From the NCBI GenBank assembly GCA_015345905.1, contig JADDTR010000013.1:377411-441410 (forward strand): a stretch of 64,000 nucleotides of DNA, read 5' to 3'. This stretch comes from Aotearoamyces nothofagi (lineage: Eukaryota; Ascomycota; Leotiomycetes; Leotiales; Tympanidaceae). Positions 11,130 through 21,979 of this stretch are shown one piece after another. A program made the position numbers and the translations under genes. Position 1 is the stretch's first letter. The number at the start of each line of letters is the position of its first letter. The notes under the pieces are model-generated. The model saw only the letters and a list, made by a program, of their open reading frames with translations. It had not been told where the DNA came from and ran no database searches.

Positions 11130-12875
11130 TTAGTACACCGGGAGCTTGAACGCAGGGAAAGTATACGTCCAGCTGTCAATGCTCGCCGTATCATTGACAC
11201 AATCAAACGTACTATTTCCGTTCCAAAGCGGCCTTGTCGGCCACTGGCAAAGCATCTGTGTCTCGCCCTCGTATTCTCCTGAAGAAACCGTTGCATTAAG
11301 TCGGCTTGGCTTCACGCCGTTCTCGACCCAGTCAATCATGATGTTCATGTTATTCTCAGGGTACGGGCCGGGTTGGAGAGAGTTGGTACCGCAGTGGGCT
11401 GCACCAGGAACAAGGTAGAATTGGTACCAGTCCGAGAGCGCGCTGAGAGATGAGTTGTAGGAGGTGGTCGGGTACATGAGAGAGCGGACGGACTGCCAGT
11501 AGTGGACGGAGGAGGCGGCGGGAATGCTGGGGTCAGATTCGCCGTGGTAGTGGAGGAGCTTGCCGCCGGAGGAGGAGAAGGCAGTGAGGTCGGGGAGGGT
11601 TGTCTGGAGACTATCCAAATACCTCACCATGCCAATGTTCATCCACTCGACGAGTGTATCGTAGGTGACGTTATTGAGGTCGGAAAGGTTATCGAGGTCT
11701 AGGAGTTGGACAAACTTTGTGACATACTCGCCTCCTGTGGACGGAATGCTTAGTTCCCATGAGCTAGTGTTCGAGTTGTAAGTTGTAGCGGCGTCTCCGA
11801 GATTTGAAGCAATCTGCCAAGAGAGGTATGCGCGCTGGCCATCAGAGTTGTAGAGACCATCGTAGATGGCTTGAGCGACAGCGACGCCTTCGGCAGAGAC
11901 GGTTCCGTTTTGTGCTGGTGTGGTGCTGGTTGTGCTGCCCGCTGCGCGCTTGCTAAAGCCAAAGCCAAGAGAGGTGCTCGTCGTAGCCGCGCAGTAATAT
12001 GATTCGCCGATGATCGAGCTCAGATTAAAGTTGAGCATACAGAGATCAGTCCGGGACACAACCCCATCAGTTCTCCCATCGAGGGAATCGCAAGCAGTAA
12101 TGGTCGCGTTCACGATCTTGTCCAACTCACATGGAGGCGGGTAGTAGTCCATAGTATGCTCGACAGCGGCTGGGAATACATGGTTGACTTGTTGCTGTGC
12201 GAATCGAAAAGCTGGAGCTCCCGCGATCACCCCGTCGTACTCCTCGCCCCAGCGCTGAACTTGGCTCATACCTTCTCTTCCACCATCGGAGCATCCCTCG
12301 AAATAGGTGTAGACCTTGGTATCGCTAGACAAGCCGTAGAAACCTGGCGTGATTGCTTTCCCAACGAGAGTCATCTCGCCTAGTGCTTGATATGCAAACA
12401 TATATGTGGCATCCCAGTTGATGGATCCGTTGCCATAGAGGACTACGTCGTCATAACTGATGTCGAAGGCATCATAGCCGGCATCGGTGCAACCTCCAAC
12501 AGCGCCGTATTCGAGACCTCCAGTCGCAGAGCTGGAGAGAGAGAAGCCGCCTCCGCCGGCAACGTAGAAACGTTCTTCGAAGGAGGATGGGCTTGGAAAT
12601 GCGTACATAAGGATAACCTCATCGCCCTTGCCGGTATGCGTATAGCTGACTGTCACGTTGCAGTAGGTGTAAGTCGTAGTACTATCCGTGCTACCAGATG
12701 CATTGTAGACAGCGCTTGCTGTCACAGTCGACGGAAGTAAGTTGATGCCTAGTAAAGTTCCATTTGAAGGCAGAGCAGCCTGTACATTCGATACTGTGCA
12801 TACATCAGCAAGAGATGATACAGCCTCTGCTGTTACCGCCAGAGAAGCGACAACTGCGCGTGTAGATAGATGCAT
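11130..12875 (-). CDS. Secreted tannase/feruloyl esterase family hydrolase
   Basis: Intronless 581-residue protein of the tannase and feruloyl esterase family (alpha/beta-hydrolase). Residues 1-23 form a signal peptide with Ala-rich core. The nucleophile motif is GCSDGG near residue 194; the acid lies in GESDPSIP near 447 and the base His in AAHCG near 493. A Cys precedes both Ser and His, giving the family CS-D-HC disulfide arrangement. Near residue 307 an SKRAAG dibasic site is a probable Kex2 cut, as known for Aspergillus tannase, which matures into two subunits. Many N-x-S/T sites suggest heavy glycosylation. It hydrolyses ester bonds of gallotannins or hydroxycinnamates outside the cell; exact substrate is uncertain. 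Confidence 0.9.
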   Translation of the reverse strand: MHLSTRAVVASLAVTAEAVSSLADVCTVSNVQAALPSNGTLLGINLLPSTVTASAVYNASGSTDSTTTYTYCNVTVSYTHTGKGDEVILMYAFPSPSSFEERFYVAGGGGFSLSSSATGGLEYGAVGGCTDAGYDAFDISYDDVVLYGNGSINWDATYMFAYQALGEMTLVGKAITPGFYGLSSDTKVYTYFEGCSDGGREGMSQVQRWGEEYDGVIAGAPAFRFAQQQVNHVFPAAVEHTMDYYPPPCELDKIVNATITACDSLDGRTDGVVSRTDLCMLNFNLSSIIGESYYCAATTSTSLGFGFSKRAAGSTTSTTPAQNGTVSAEGVAVAQAIYDGLYNSDGQRAYLSWQIASNLGDAATTYNSNTSSWELSIPSTGGEYVTKFVQLLDLDNLSDLNNVTYDTLVEWMNIGMVRYLDSLQTTLPDLTAFSSSGGKLLHYHGESDPSIPAASSVHYWQSVRSLMYPTTSYNSSLSALSDWYQFYLVPGAAHCGTNSLQPGPYPENNMNIMIDWVENGVKPSRLNATVSSGEYEGETQMLCQWPTRPLWNGNSTFDCVNDTASIDSWTYTFPAFKLPVY

Positions 12876-12942
12876 TTTGAGCCAGATCAGAGAGTGATAT
12901 TGAGGTGAGTGAACAAGGGCTTCGTGCAGATCGAACCGTATC

Positions 12943-12949
12943 TATATAC
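12943..12949 (-). promoter_or_regulatory. Putative TATA box of the tannase gene
   Basis: TATATAG on the minus strand, about 70 bases upstream of the tannase ATG, at a plausible core-promoter distance. Seen only as a motif. Confidence 0.4.
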
Positions 12950-13867
12950 AAAGAACAGTCCCGGCAGAAGCCATTGCTTGCGAGGCCTTCATATTGTGTC
13001 ACCGTGTTGCTCAGCCGGCCAGTGGGTACGTCCATCCTCGTCCATCTTCATCCACCCTCGTGCATTCTCCTCGAGGCTTGCGCTATGGGCCGAGCCGTTC
13101 AGATCAACTCCAGCAATGATCTGCTTGAAACAACTGAGACCAGAATTCTGATTTGCCCATAAATATGTCTGTCGTCATGCCATGTAAGGGTTGCCAGGAG
13201 GATACCATTATTCAACTATAGAGTGGCTATACACTAGTCAACGGTTTTTCAACCAAATTTCGGTATAGGTGCCGACAAATGCCGCGTATTAGTGGCGTGC
13301 CTCTGTTTATGGTGTTAGCAATTGCGTACGATCAGATAAAATAAGGAGAGCAATGATGGCGGTGACGCTGTGCCCAGAGGAGGTAGGTTGTGGATTAGAT
13401 GTGGTTATGGAGGTTGAGCCGCGCGTCGTTTGGTCCTGCGTCATTTCAGCGAAAGGCTGGGGAAGGAGTGCCGAGATTTAACAGACAGGCACTGGCGAGG
13501 CTGATCATACAGTACATCGAGACTTCGGGCCGCGTATTTCAACAGGATGTTTCGTTTCACCGGTCACTACGCCAACCCTTGTATCTTTGCCCGAGTCTAT
13601 AATTCCGTTACTATTTACTTGCTCGAAGTCTCTACTCGCGACGTGAATGCGTAGGAGAGCAGAAGCAAAGACTGCGAGATTTAAGACAGAACTGTTGTCG
13701 GCGTTTTGTTAGTAGTGTTTGTCGGGATACGATACCCCACCCCCTGTTGCTACACGTAACGTTGATATTGCAGTTTGAAAAGCAGAGAGTGGCAAATGAA
13801 AACATTTCATACTTTCACGTAGCAGAAAAGGCTTGTTGGAGCAAAAGCATTGCATAAAAATATCATT
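12950..13867. other. Tannase upstream region and kinase 3' flank
   Basis: Nearly 1 kb with mixed composition and only short frames. It presumably holds tannase control sites; I see no clear repeat or operator. Confidence 0.45.
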
Positions 13868-15351
13868 TCAGTTCTGAAGCCATGGATCACTGAGAAGTTC
13901 TCGCGCAGTACTGCGCTCTTCTGGAATCCATTTTAGCATCCTCCTTATAAATGTCAAGAAGCACTCCTTATTTTCTCCTTCCAATCTCGTCTCTAATTGC
14001 TCGAGAGAGTTTTGAGGTATAGATACAAGGCCTCTCCAGTTCCCTATAAATTATGCGTATAAGAACACTGAGCGTGAAGTCATAATAATGGGGTGCAAGT
14101 TTGCAAACTGACCTCTTTCATCAAAGTAGTTGAAGCCGTTCCTGCTACGCTCTAAAAACTCCAGCGGCGGGTGACCAAGGATCGCGATCATTTCGGAAAG
14201 ATGATACTTATCAGAGAGAATTCGGTTGATGTTTTTGCCTTGAAACATGTGATTGGATTCAAATAGGTCCCAGATCTGAAGATAGTAGTTCAGCCATACT
14301 GCATCATCCGACTCGAATTAGTAATAAAAAAAGCCCGTTGCCTACCATGACACCAATATTCCATATATCTATTTTATTATCCCACTTTATGCCCAATATT
14401 ATTTCTGGTGCCCGGTAGATATCTGGCATTACATCATCATAATGACCTTCGTTTCCGAACCGTGCTTCGCCGAAGTCGCACAACACCGGATCTCCAAACG
14501 ATGGAGGAAGTGGTCGAGACTCATACACGACATGATCTCCTGCAACCTTTCGCGGCCTCGGATTTTCGAGTTCAATTTTCTCATAGTCGGCGAGGATCGA
14601 ATCGTTTTTAATGCCGAGCAGGATATTGTGTGGTTGCAGGTCTAAACAGCATCAGCTCCATTTATACCGCCATCAGACTGATACCATCAGACAACCTTAA
14701 AATATCCGATCATACCTGTATGGATTATATTGGCTTCAGTGTGGAGGTAATCTAGCGCCATGAACAGGTTGATCAAGGTAGCCTTCAATAACTCTTCGGT
14801 GAACGTGCAACCTGGAAAGAGCCTCATCAATTGCCAAAGACTCATTCCCAGTGGCGGATGTACCAGGCATTGGTGATGATCATTGCCATATTTTCCTTTA
14901 GGTTCGAAAGCATCTAACAACGTTCGAATGCGGCTTTTCCCCTCATGGCTTGCCTTGACTGTCTGCATATGCTTATAAATTGTGAACTCTCTATTCACCT
15001 GAGGGCTACTAGTGTAGACCCTCAGTGTAATGTATATATGCCTCCTACAAGTTGTTATCCCCGGGATCTCAAGAATTCTAGAGAACCTCCTTACTCTAGA
15101 TCTCGGCACAGCCATACGGTGGATGACGACCCATATCCTAGCTTTCCAACCGCTTGGTACCTTGAATGAAAAACTTCACCAGTACAAACAGGATAGAATC
15201 TCTTGAGATCGTAGACTAGGTTGTTTTCTTCTTCGATCCTCAATGACGGGTCAACCAGGGCGTATCCAGAACTCGGAAATGTTCTGGGAGGAGAAGCTGG
15301 CCGTTGAAGAAAGCGTCCTATTCCCTGCCTAAATCTGAACAGGTGCGTCAT
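13868..15351 (-). CDS. SRPK-like protein kinase, beta-3 Lys replaced by Arg
   Basis: A 406-residue kinase from five exons: 15095-15351, 14716-15044, 14346-14641, 14113-14275 and 13868-14043; introns are 50-74 nt and the frame closes. The glycine loop is LGYGSSSTVWL, the alpha-C Glu lies in NREFTIYKHM, the catalytic loop reads HTDLQPHN (Asp kept), DFG is intact in CDFGEARFG, and APE is intact in YRAPEI. The order and wording match the expanded fungal SRPK-like (CMGC) family. The position of the ATP-anchoring lysine reads ITLRVY, so Arg replaces Lys, which usually cripples phosphotransfer. It may be a pseudokinase or weak kinase. Target is unknown. The gene is flanked by long gene-poor DNA. Confidence 0.85.
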
Positions 15352-16554
15352 GCTTTGATTTGCACGACAGACAGACGGACGTCCAGTTTAGCAAGAGTGT
15401 AGGAGGATGCTCCCGAGTTCCTGAAAGTTTCGACAGATCTAGCGATTTTGTATACGGTCGTAAGATTGGACTAGTCTAAGATAGCAGCATCCCTTATAGA
15501 GCTAAGAGATTCGTTTGAATAATTGAAAATACAGTCAGTATAGGAAGGCACCGTGGGAGGCGGGGAAATTGGGTACATGGCCTCTTCGTCGAATGGATAA
15601 TGTGCTGGGGATTTGATCGTGAGCTCCATTGTTGGGCACTTCGCCTTAGGCCTTCAGGTGATACTCGCTTACTGAGCATCACCTCCAGCTTTCACGCCTC
15701 AGCTTTCTCTTCTTCCGACCTTAGACGTTAGCACCTATACAGAAGCATCACAAGCATCGCCTGAGTGCCTCATATGATCTCATCACGCTTCTCCCTACAT
15801 CCATGCACTTGAAAACCCTCGGCAGAAGTAACTGAGCAGCTCGGTGGATCTAGAGAACCGCAAATCGGACAGCCATGTATAGGAACCACCTGGATTCTGC
15901 CTAGCTGTTCAAGGAAAATAGCAGGGCAAACTTAAGCATTCGGTGTGGTTCATGAAGTTTGGATGGTGGGTGCTCAATGGACCGTGAGGATGGATGTGTA
16001 GACTGGCTGGGCTATTAAAACTCATCACTCGAGGCGCGTGGGAAGTATAACCAACTGGGATACTTGATTTGAGGGGCTCTCAGAAGGCATACCACTGGCG
16101 CTCTGTGTTGAGTTTAGGCGTACGTTCGCACACTTTGCAGGTTCTTCGACAGATTATAAGAAGTCTTGCTATTCTATTGTACTACTTACTATTGACTTGT
16201 GTAGTATTCCTATACCGCCTGCCAGTGGCTAGTGGATGGTTGATTGATTAATTAATTCTATAAAGGTCCTTAAGTGATTAAAATCAATAAGAATTCACTT
16301 AAAGCGAAAGACCGATCAAGGGTTTAATATCCTCACCGCCTTGTATTATACTACGGTTCCCGCCGTCCTAATAGCCAGTTATACCGGAGAATGCAGGCCA
16401 ATAATCGACCTATCACTATAGATAAGGTACTAAAGCGCTGGCCTCAGCCTCCCACTAACAAGGCCATCGATTGGCTAGACGGCCCTGCCCCTTTCTGTAG
16501 GACGTGCGACCGTGTTGCATCGTAAGCTGTGCGGAGGCGCAGGCCATCAATGCT
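15352..16554. other. Gene-poor region upstream of the kinase
   Basis: No gene is supported. Near 16270-16318 a short inverted pair (TAAGTGA / TCACTTA) encloses about 18 bases. GC content rises after about 16330 in sequence I cannot assign. Confidence 0.45.
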
Positions 16555-16605
16555 GATTAGCACCAGTCACTGTCACGTACGACCATAGATTCAAAAAGAA
16601 CCGAG
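16555..16605 (+). pseudogene. Partial 5S rRNA gene copy with 5' flank
   Basis: About 50 bases resemble the start of the intact 5S gene 156 bases downstream: the last ~20 bases of its 5' flank plus roughly the first 30 bases of 5S. The 5S part begins ACGTACGACCATAGATTCAA at 16575. All nine substitutions I count against the intact copy are transitions, with one single-base gap. Similarity then stops; the internal control region is absent, so this copy is not expected to be transcribed. Confidence 0.65.
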
Positions 16606-16730
16606 GTGTAGGCGCTGGCTAGAAGCTGGAACCCGGCCGGCAAACGCTCCTGTTGGTCGGACAGCCCCTGCCGACTCGGTTCTGGTGTGGAGAGGTAGGG
16701 TTTTAAGGGTAATTAGTGCCGATTACTGTC

Positions 16731-16850
16731 ACATACGACCATAGATTCAAGAGAACTGGGCATCCCGTCCGCTCTGCCATACATAAGCTTGAAATCGGCA
16801 GATTAGTAGTTGGGTGGGTGACCACCAGCGAATACCTGCTGTTGTATGTT
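16731..16850 (+). rRNA. 5S rRNA: 5S ribosomal RNA
   Basis: A complete dispersed 5S gene of about 119-120 nt. It begins ACATACGACCATAG and ends GTTGTATGT, and these termini pair to form helix I. ATTCAAG (16744-16750) pairs with CTTGAAAT for helix II. The conserved core AGTAGTTGGGTGGGTGACC and ACCAGCGAAT is present. A T-rich run follows at once and gives the RNA polymerase III terminator. One deviation from the consensus I remember is GAATACC for GAATCCC in the 3' part. Single scattered 5S genes are typical of filamentous ascomycetes. Confidence 0.93.
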
Positions 16851-17261
16851 TTTGCTTTTTTGCTATTTTTGCTATTTTTTCTTTTGGTTGGCCACTTATG
16901 CCTCATCCTCTATGGAGATCTATCCTTCTTTTGTCGATCGATAAGACACAATTCTTGCATGATCGGTCTTGTTTTTCTTAGAGCTCGCTTCGGTCTAGTT
17001 GTCTATAAATAGGGGCTCAAAGCATAGCGCTGGCATAGTGCATAAATTATAATAGAGGTCTTTATAACGGGGCTGAGCACAGAAATATGTATCTGATAGG
17101 ACATCTCGAAGGGAACGACATTAAAAGTTATTTTAAGAAGTAATTCGTTGGGAAACTAGGGCCTTGATAGATCTTCTTCCAAAATGAAGACTCGCAGAGT
17201 TCGTAGATGGCTCAATAGATCATGCATGCATTTGTGCCAGCATTGAGTCCACCTTCACCCA
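16851..17261. other. 5S downstream flank
   Basis: Begins with repeated TTTTTGC/TTTTTGCTA words (16850-16885), which act as the Pol III stop and beyond. The remainder is AT-rich and leads to the XPF 3' end. No gene is seen. Confidence 0.5.
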
Positions 17262-20131
17262 TCAATCCTCCAAGACACTCTTGTTGAAGAACCTCCAGAC
17301 CTGCCTTCCCGCCTCCTTTCCTAAAACCGGCTCCAGCTCGGCCTCGGTCATGTTCGCTACGTCTCTCACACTTCCAGTCTCTAATACTAGATTCTTCAAA
17401 TTCTTTGCCGTCACACCAGGTATCGCCCTCAACATATCCTGTGGCTCGCGATTAAATGCTTGGTCCTCTGCTCCCATATTCCCATCCAACCCGATCTTCA
17501 CCGCTGAATCTGGATCCGGTTCATCCTGCTGTGTCTTCAGGGATTCGAAGATCTCAGCTGTTTGATAGGGGCTACTGCTCCAGATGATCCGGAGGCGGGG
17601 GAAGGAGAGTGTTAGAAGGACGAGTTTGGATTGGAGGTCGGAAGAGGCGTTGGCGGCCGAGACAGATGACAGGGAGCCGGAGAGGTCGGCAAATGGTTCT
17701 AAGGTAAATGATTTGTTTTGATCGAATTCGATAAGGAGCATGGGTGATTTGTAGTGCAAGAGCATTGTCTCAGCTTGTGCGTAGAGCCGACCGTCTTTGA
17801 AGGAAGAGATGAGATCTTTAATACTTTTACGCTCGACGCAGATGTTGGGCGATAGGATGTAATCGCCCACCGTAAGCGTACACGGGACAATGATCATATT
17901 TCGACCATGTAGGAGTGAGGGGAGTGAGGATCGGAATTCTCGGACATCAACGACCACCCGAGGAGGTGCGGCAGTTGCGGCGAGGCGTCCACCACCCGCA
18001 ATACGGGTGTTGATTGTTCTGAGAAAGGATTCTTGGGGATCCTCGATGCCGTGGGCATCCAGAGTCATGACGAGAGACATGTTAGCCTTTTCCTTGATGA
18101 GCCGTGTGAAGGCATCTTTTTCGCGGCGAACGGAAGACAGGAAGCGTTGCTCTTCAACTGAGCCGCTGTAGACCATGTAGTAGAGGCGCACATTGCGGTC
18201 ATTATGGGAGCTGCGGTAGACCTCTACCCTACGAACGAAGGCTGGATCAGGCTCGTACATGATTATATAGCGGGGTTTAACTTCTTCCAGGACATGCTCA
18301 TCCATATCGCCATCATAAGCGTGGATAACTACCAATTCATTCATGTCATAGAGCTCATAGAAATCGTCCATATCATCAAGCGGATCGGTTACAATCTCTG
18401 CTTTCTGTTCCGACTCGGCCTCTGTTGGGCGAATCTGTGAAAGCAATGTTGCAACTTGCAGAGGTTTGTCTTCTGGAACTTGGATGCTCCCGTTCGTAGC
18501 ACGCGTTGGGGTGGAGCCTGTTGCACCTCCACCTCTAACACGCCGTCTCTTATTCGCGGGTGGTTTACCTCGATAGCTACTAGAGCTTCCTCGTATATCA
18601 GTTGCGCCGTTCAGAACCTTCTGGTTCTCTGTAAAGAGAGAAGCACTGATTCTAGCAAACTCCTTCTTCCATTTCAGGTAGTCTCGAAGCTTTCGTCGCA
18701 TCAAGTAAGCAGCCGACGGCGCATGCTCCGTCTCACCCTCCTCCTCGGGAGCACCGGCTTCTGTTCGCACATGCATGTTTTGCAAGTATTCTCGCAATTG
18801 ACGGCATGTCGCAGTATCCGTACACATGATCAGAATTGTTCCATTAGAGTCATCCCGCAAGACAGGATTAAAGTATAGGTCTCGGTCTATCTCCTCCAAC
18901 GTCTCCGCTAGTTGTGCCCATTTTGGTTGCTCCTCTAGAACGGGATGTAAAGCATCCACAGTTCCACCTTCAGCTGCAGTCTTATCGTCAACTTTGCCAG
19001 TATAAACTCGTCGTTTAGCAGTATCAAAAATGGTATGAGCAGCATCAAGGAATAACCACGGTGACATGTTTTGCCTTGTGGAGCCAGGAGGCGGTGAATG
19101 CGCTGCCAGAATGGTATCAAGATGTCGATTAAATGAGACGGCATCGTAAGTCAGCAAGGCATCCAAGAGACCACGAAGAACGGACAAGTCGTTGACGATT
19201 TGTTTGGTCTTCCAGCTGACCCGGTGCCAGACAGGATCGAGCTGCCGCCTGACTATCATGTCAAAGGCTTTGTGGATAGCCCTGTCGACATTCCAATCCT
19301 CCATCTCCAATCCCGAATTTGCCTTCTTAAGTTCCCCGATACTGACTTCTACACATTCCATGATAGCATTCTGAATATCTTTCATAGCATCCGTCATAGG
19401 TACTTCAAGCTCAATGACCTCGGCCTTCTTCTTCCCTTGTAGTGATTTCTGTATAGTAGTCTGATATCTCGGCCAGAAAGATGTTTTTCGGAGGAACAGA
19501 TTCCGCATCATTGTAGCCAGCGGTGAGAACCCCACGGTGAAAGCTTCAGGATTGTCCGAAAACGCCTTTAGAAATCCAACCTTATTTTTCTGCCTGTATA
19601 CCCTCAGAATAAACGCCTCCAGCGACGTCGCAACAACCCGGTCCGCGTGCAGCACAATGATGCCCGTGATAGTTCCAGGGTCAATGAGATTTGACAGAAG
19701 ATCTACAATGAGGATTCGTGATGTGATGCTGAATATGCCGCCTTGTTCATACATCTTCTCTCTGGTACCTACAGTCATAAGATCTGTATTGACCACACTG
19801 AGCCCTCGAGCTTTCGGAGCCATGCTAATAGCAGCATGCTCTGCGAGCGCTTCGCCAATCCAGCCATTTTCCCTATCTTCTGCGCCGACTATAACTATGA
19901 GGTTGTTGCCTGCGGCATCGTAGGAGTGGAGGAGGTTCGTGATGATCCGAAGCAGGCCGCACCCGCGCGCAAGGATGACGAGTTCGTCTTCGTCGCGGAG
20001 TTCGTGGAAGATATCTTGTTGGTATTCCTGCGTTCAATCAGCATACAGATCCACCAGATGATATATAGCTCGGCGCATACAAGAGGTAGCGAAAGCTTCA
20101 CAGGCTGTTGGTCATCGCTTTCGGAGGGCAT
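17262..20131 (-). CDS. rad1: XPF/RAD1 structure-specific endonuclease subunit
   Basis: A 938-residue XPF homologue from exons 20081-20131 (17 codons) and 17262-20027, joined in phase 0 across a 53-nt intron. The N-terminal inactive helicase-like half starts EYQQDIFHELRDEDELVILA and carries RGLSVVNTDLMTVGTREKMY. The nuclease core lies at about residues 705-800, with VVVDVREFRSSLP, TVGDYILSP and the signature VERKSIKDL. The C-terminus holds paired helix-hairpin-helix motifs (MLRAIPGVTAKNLKNL). With ERCC1/Rad10 it cuts 5' of bubbles in nucleotide excision repair and interstrand crosslink repair, in the nucleus. All ERK catalytic residues are present. The short first exon decides the start; an internal ATG at 19823 would lose the first 85 residues. 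Confidence 0.95.
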
Positions 20132-20527
20132 CTTGGAAGTTCATTGTGCACCGTGCACAGCTCGCCGTGAACAAGGAAGCCTTGTGCGCGAGGTACTCAG
20201 ACCAGGTAAAGAGAGATGTTTGATTTCAATCCTCGAGCATTCTTATGCTACATACACGTGCTGCGCTTAAGCTGTCGACTATCTAACTAACACCTGTGAC
20301 ATCGGCGATTCCAAACTTTATTCCGCGTACCTCACGTCGCCTCACGCACGCGATACGACGTCATCACCGCGGGGTTACAACGTATAAAGCTAACCAAGCC
20401 TCTCTAAGCCCCATCTATATAACAACATCATAATAAGTGCAATCTCACATCTCAACCAATTTCTCTCATTGCACATCACACATAAACAGAAAGTTGACTT
20501 TGAACTCTCCACAGCATTACCGTAACC
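20132..20527. promoter_or_regulatory. Divergent promoter of XPF and the 85-aa gene
   Basis: A shared 396-bp region. On the plus strand TATATAA at 20416-20422 lies about 110 bases before the 85-aa start. It contains no low-complexity island, unlike several other promoter-side spacers here. Confidence 0.45.
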
Positions 20528-20785
20528 ATGCCTGCCGGTCCAGACGAAACTGATAACCACAAGCCAGGTGACATCACCGAGGCGATTGCTAAGAATCCCT
20601 CTTCGAAGACTGATTCTACCAAGTCGGATCACCCTGTCCACAGAGATGATGATGCCAAGGGCGATAAGGTGCAGTTCCGCTACCATCAGGCGAACCCTGG
20701 CCCAGCGATTCCAAAGGACTTCAACGCAAAGCAAGAAGGCACAAAGGAGGAGCGGGAGCTGAAGGCTAAGGAGCTGAATAAGTAA
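20528..20785 (+). CDS. Small hydrophilic conserved fungal protein (85 aa)
   Basis: A single-exon frame of 85 residues, rich in Lys, Asp, Glu, Asn and Pro, with no membrane segment or signal. The end (PGPAIPKDFNAKQEGTKEERELKAKELNK) recalls a small family of fungal proteins that end in a GTKEER..AKELN motif; I recognise the style but know no assigned function. Predicted to be intrinsically disordered. A TATA box sits about 110 bases upstream and the start has a good context (ACCATGCC), both favouring a real, possibly strongly expressed gene. It is divergent from XPF and convergent with the 64-aa gene. Confidence 0.7.
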   Translation: MPAGPDETDNHKPGDITEAIAKNPSSKTDSTKSDHPVHRDDDAKGDKVQFRYHQANPGPAIPKDFNAKQEGTKEERELKAKELNK

Positions 20786-21474
20786 GGTGCTTGCCCAGTG
20801 GTGAGTTATCCCGAGGGGTTCTCTGGATGTAGTGTTGTTTCCCTTTGCTGATATTGTGGTGGTGATAGGAAGTCCAAGATATGATAATCGAGGGATGGAA
20901 TGGCTTGTACCAATGGTATACGGACCGAATGTTAAGGTGCATAAGGCGTATGGGATATAAAACATCCAGCTCTCTCGGACAGGCAAGGATGAATCATTGA
21001 ACATGGCAGCTAATAGTATCAACTTAAAAACATGAAAACCTACTCTTGCGTACTTTACAATATACATTCCTATCAACCCATTGCCTCGAAACCGAGATTC
21101 ATAGTAGAGGAGACAGCCAATGCAATCTTCCACATCACACGAGATGACTTCTAATCATTTATTCACATAGCATTTAGTAGTAGTTGTAGTTTGATGTCTC
21201 GGCAGACGCGCATTGTTTCATTCATTAAAGTGTTGTACACATCGTTGACCAGGCAAAAAGCCACAGTCGGGTATTGTAAGCAAAGTCCGCAACGGTTCAA
21301 GGATCGTCCACATCCATCCTTCCATCCGTTCCACGCAATGATCTGCACTCCTCTCACATTATAACCCACACTGATTGAGTCAAGAGACCATCGAAGGTCG
21401 CCTCACGAGCATGAATTGCGACTCGTGGTGGTGTAGGCCGAAACTCTAGCTGGTTAAAGAGAGAAGAGCGTTTC
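20786..21474. other. Convergent intergenic region
   Basis: Between the ends of the 85-aa and 64-aa genes. A long minus frame over 20390-21133 crosses the 85-aa gene but has no domain logic and is treated as chance. Nothing else is supported. Confidence 0.5.
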
Positions 21475-21728
21475 CTAGACCACACTCGTATTTCGTCTTC
21501 TTCTGCCGCCGCTGTGACCGCAGGTCAAGCAGGAGATGAGAATGTCGAAGAAGGCAGCGATGGCGCCGATGATGCCTTGGAGGATGCTGGCAATGCCGTT
21601 GACAATGGCCATGAGACAGGCTCCGATGGCTTGGAAGAGGCCCTTGATCTAGAGTGGCAATGTTAGGTGATGCTCTCGAGGGGAGTCCTTGGGAGGCAAT
21701 GGCTTACGCAAGAGACGACGGCACCCAT
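21475..21728 (-). CDS. 64-aa Gly/Ala/Ile-rich membrane microprotein
   Basis: A spliced microgene: exons 21708-21728 (MGAVVSC) and 21475-21648, with a 59-nt intron (GTAAGC..CTCTAG) in phase 0. The product has a continuous apolar core with regularly spaced Gly (IKGLFQAIGACLMAIVNGIA then SILQGIIGAIAAFFDILISC), then LTCGHSGGRRRR and NTSVV. The pattern is a glycine-zipper-like helix with Cys at both ends and a basic tail. I recall similar ~60-residue proteins starting MGAVVSC in many ascomycetes; no function is assigned to my knowledge. MG at the N-terminus with a nearby Cys suggests possible myristoylation and palmitoylation. It is easily missed by frame scans because of the seven-codon first exon. 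Confidence 0.8.
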
Positions 21729-21979
21729 TGTGATGATATTGTGCTGTGCGACTTGTTGTATTGTACGAGAAGTGTCTGTGTGGAGGGAGTGCTTCGTGAG
21801 GTTGGTCGGTCAAGAAGACGAGGTGTGTGATGTGGAGGGTGAGTTGGTGGTTGTGGGATGTGGGATTGGGGGATTTGGGATGGGGGCTGGTGTGTGGAGG
21901 AAATCAGTGGTGAGGTGTAGGAGCGTTGAGGTCCCCTTATGTATTTCTCACTTTTGCAACGTCAGGCTGCCCGTCACAT

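Noticed and set aside
20390-21133. 247-aa minus-strand open frame
   Set aside because: It overlaps the better-supported 85-aa gene and its apolar stretches do not form a recognisable protein.
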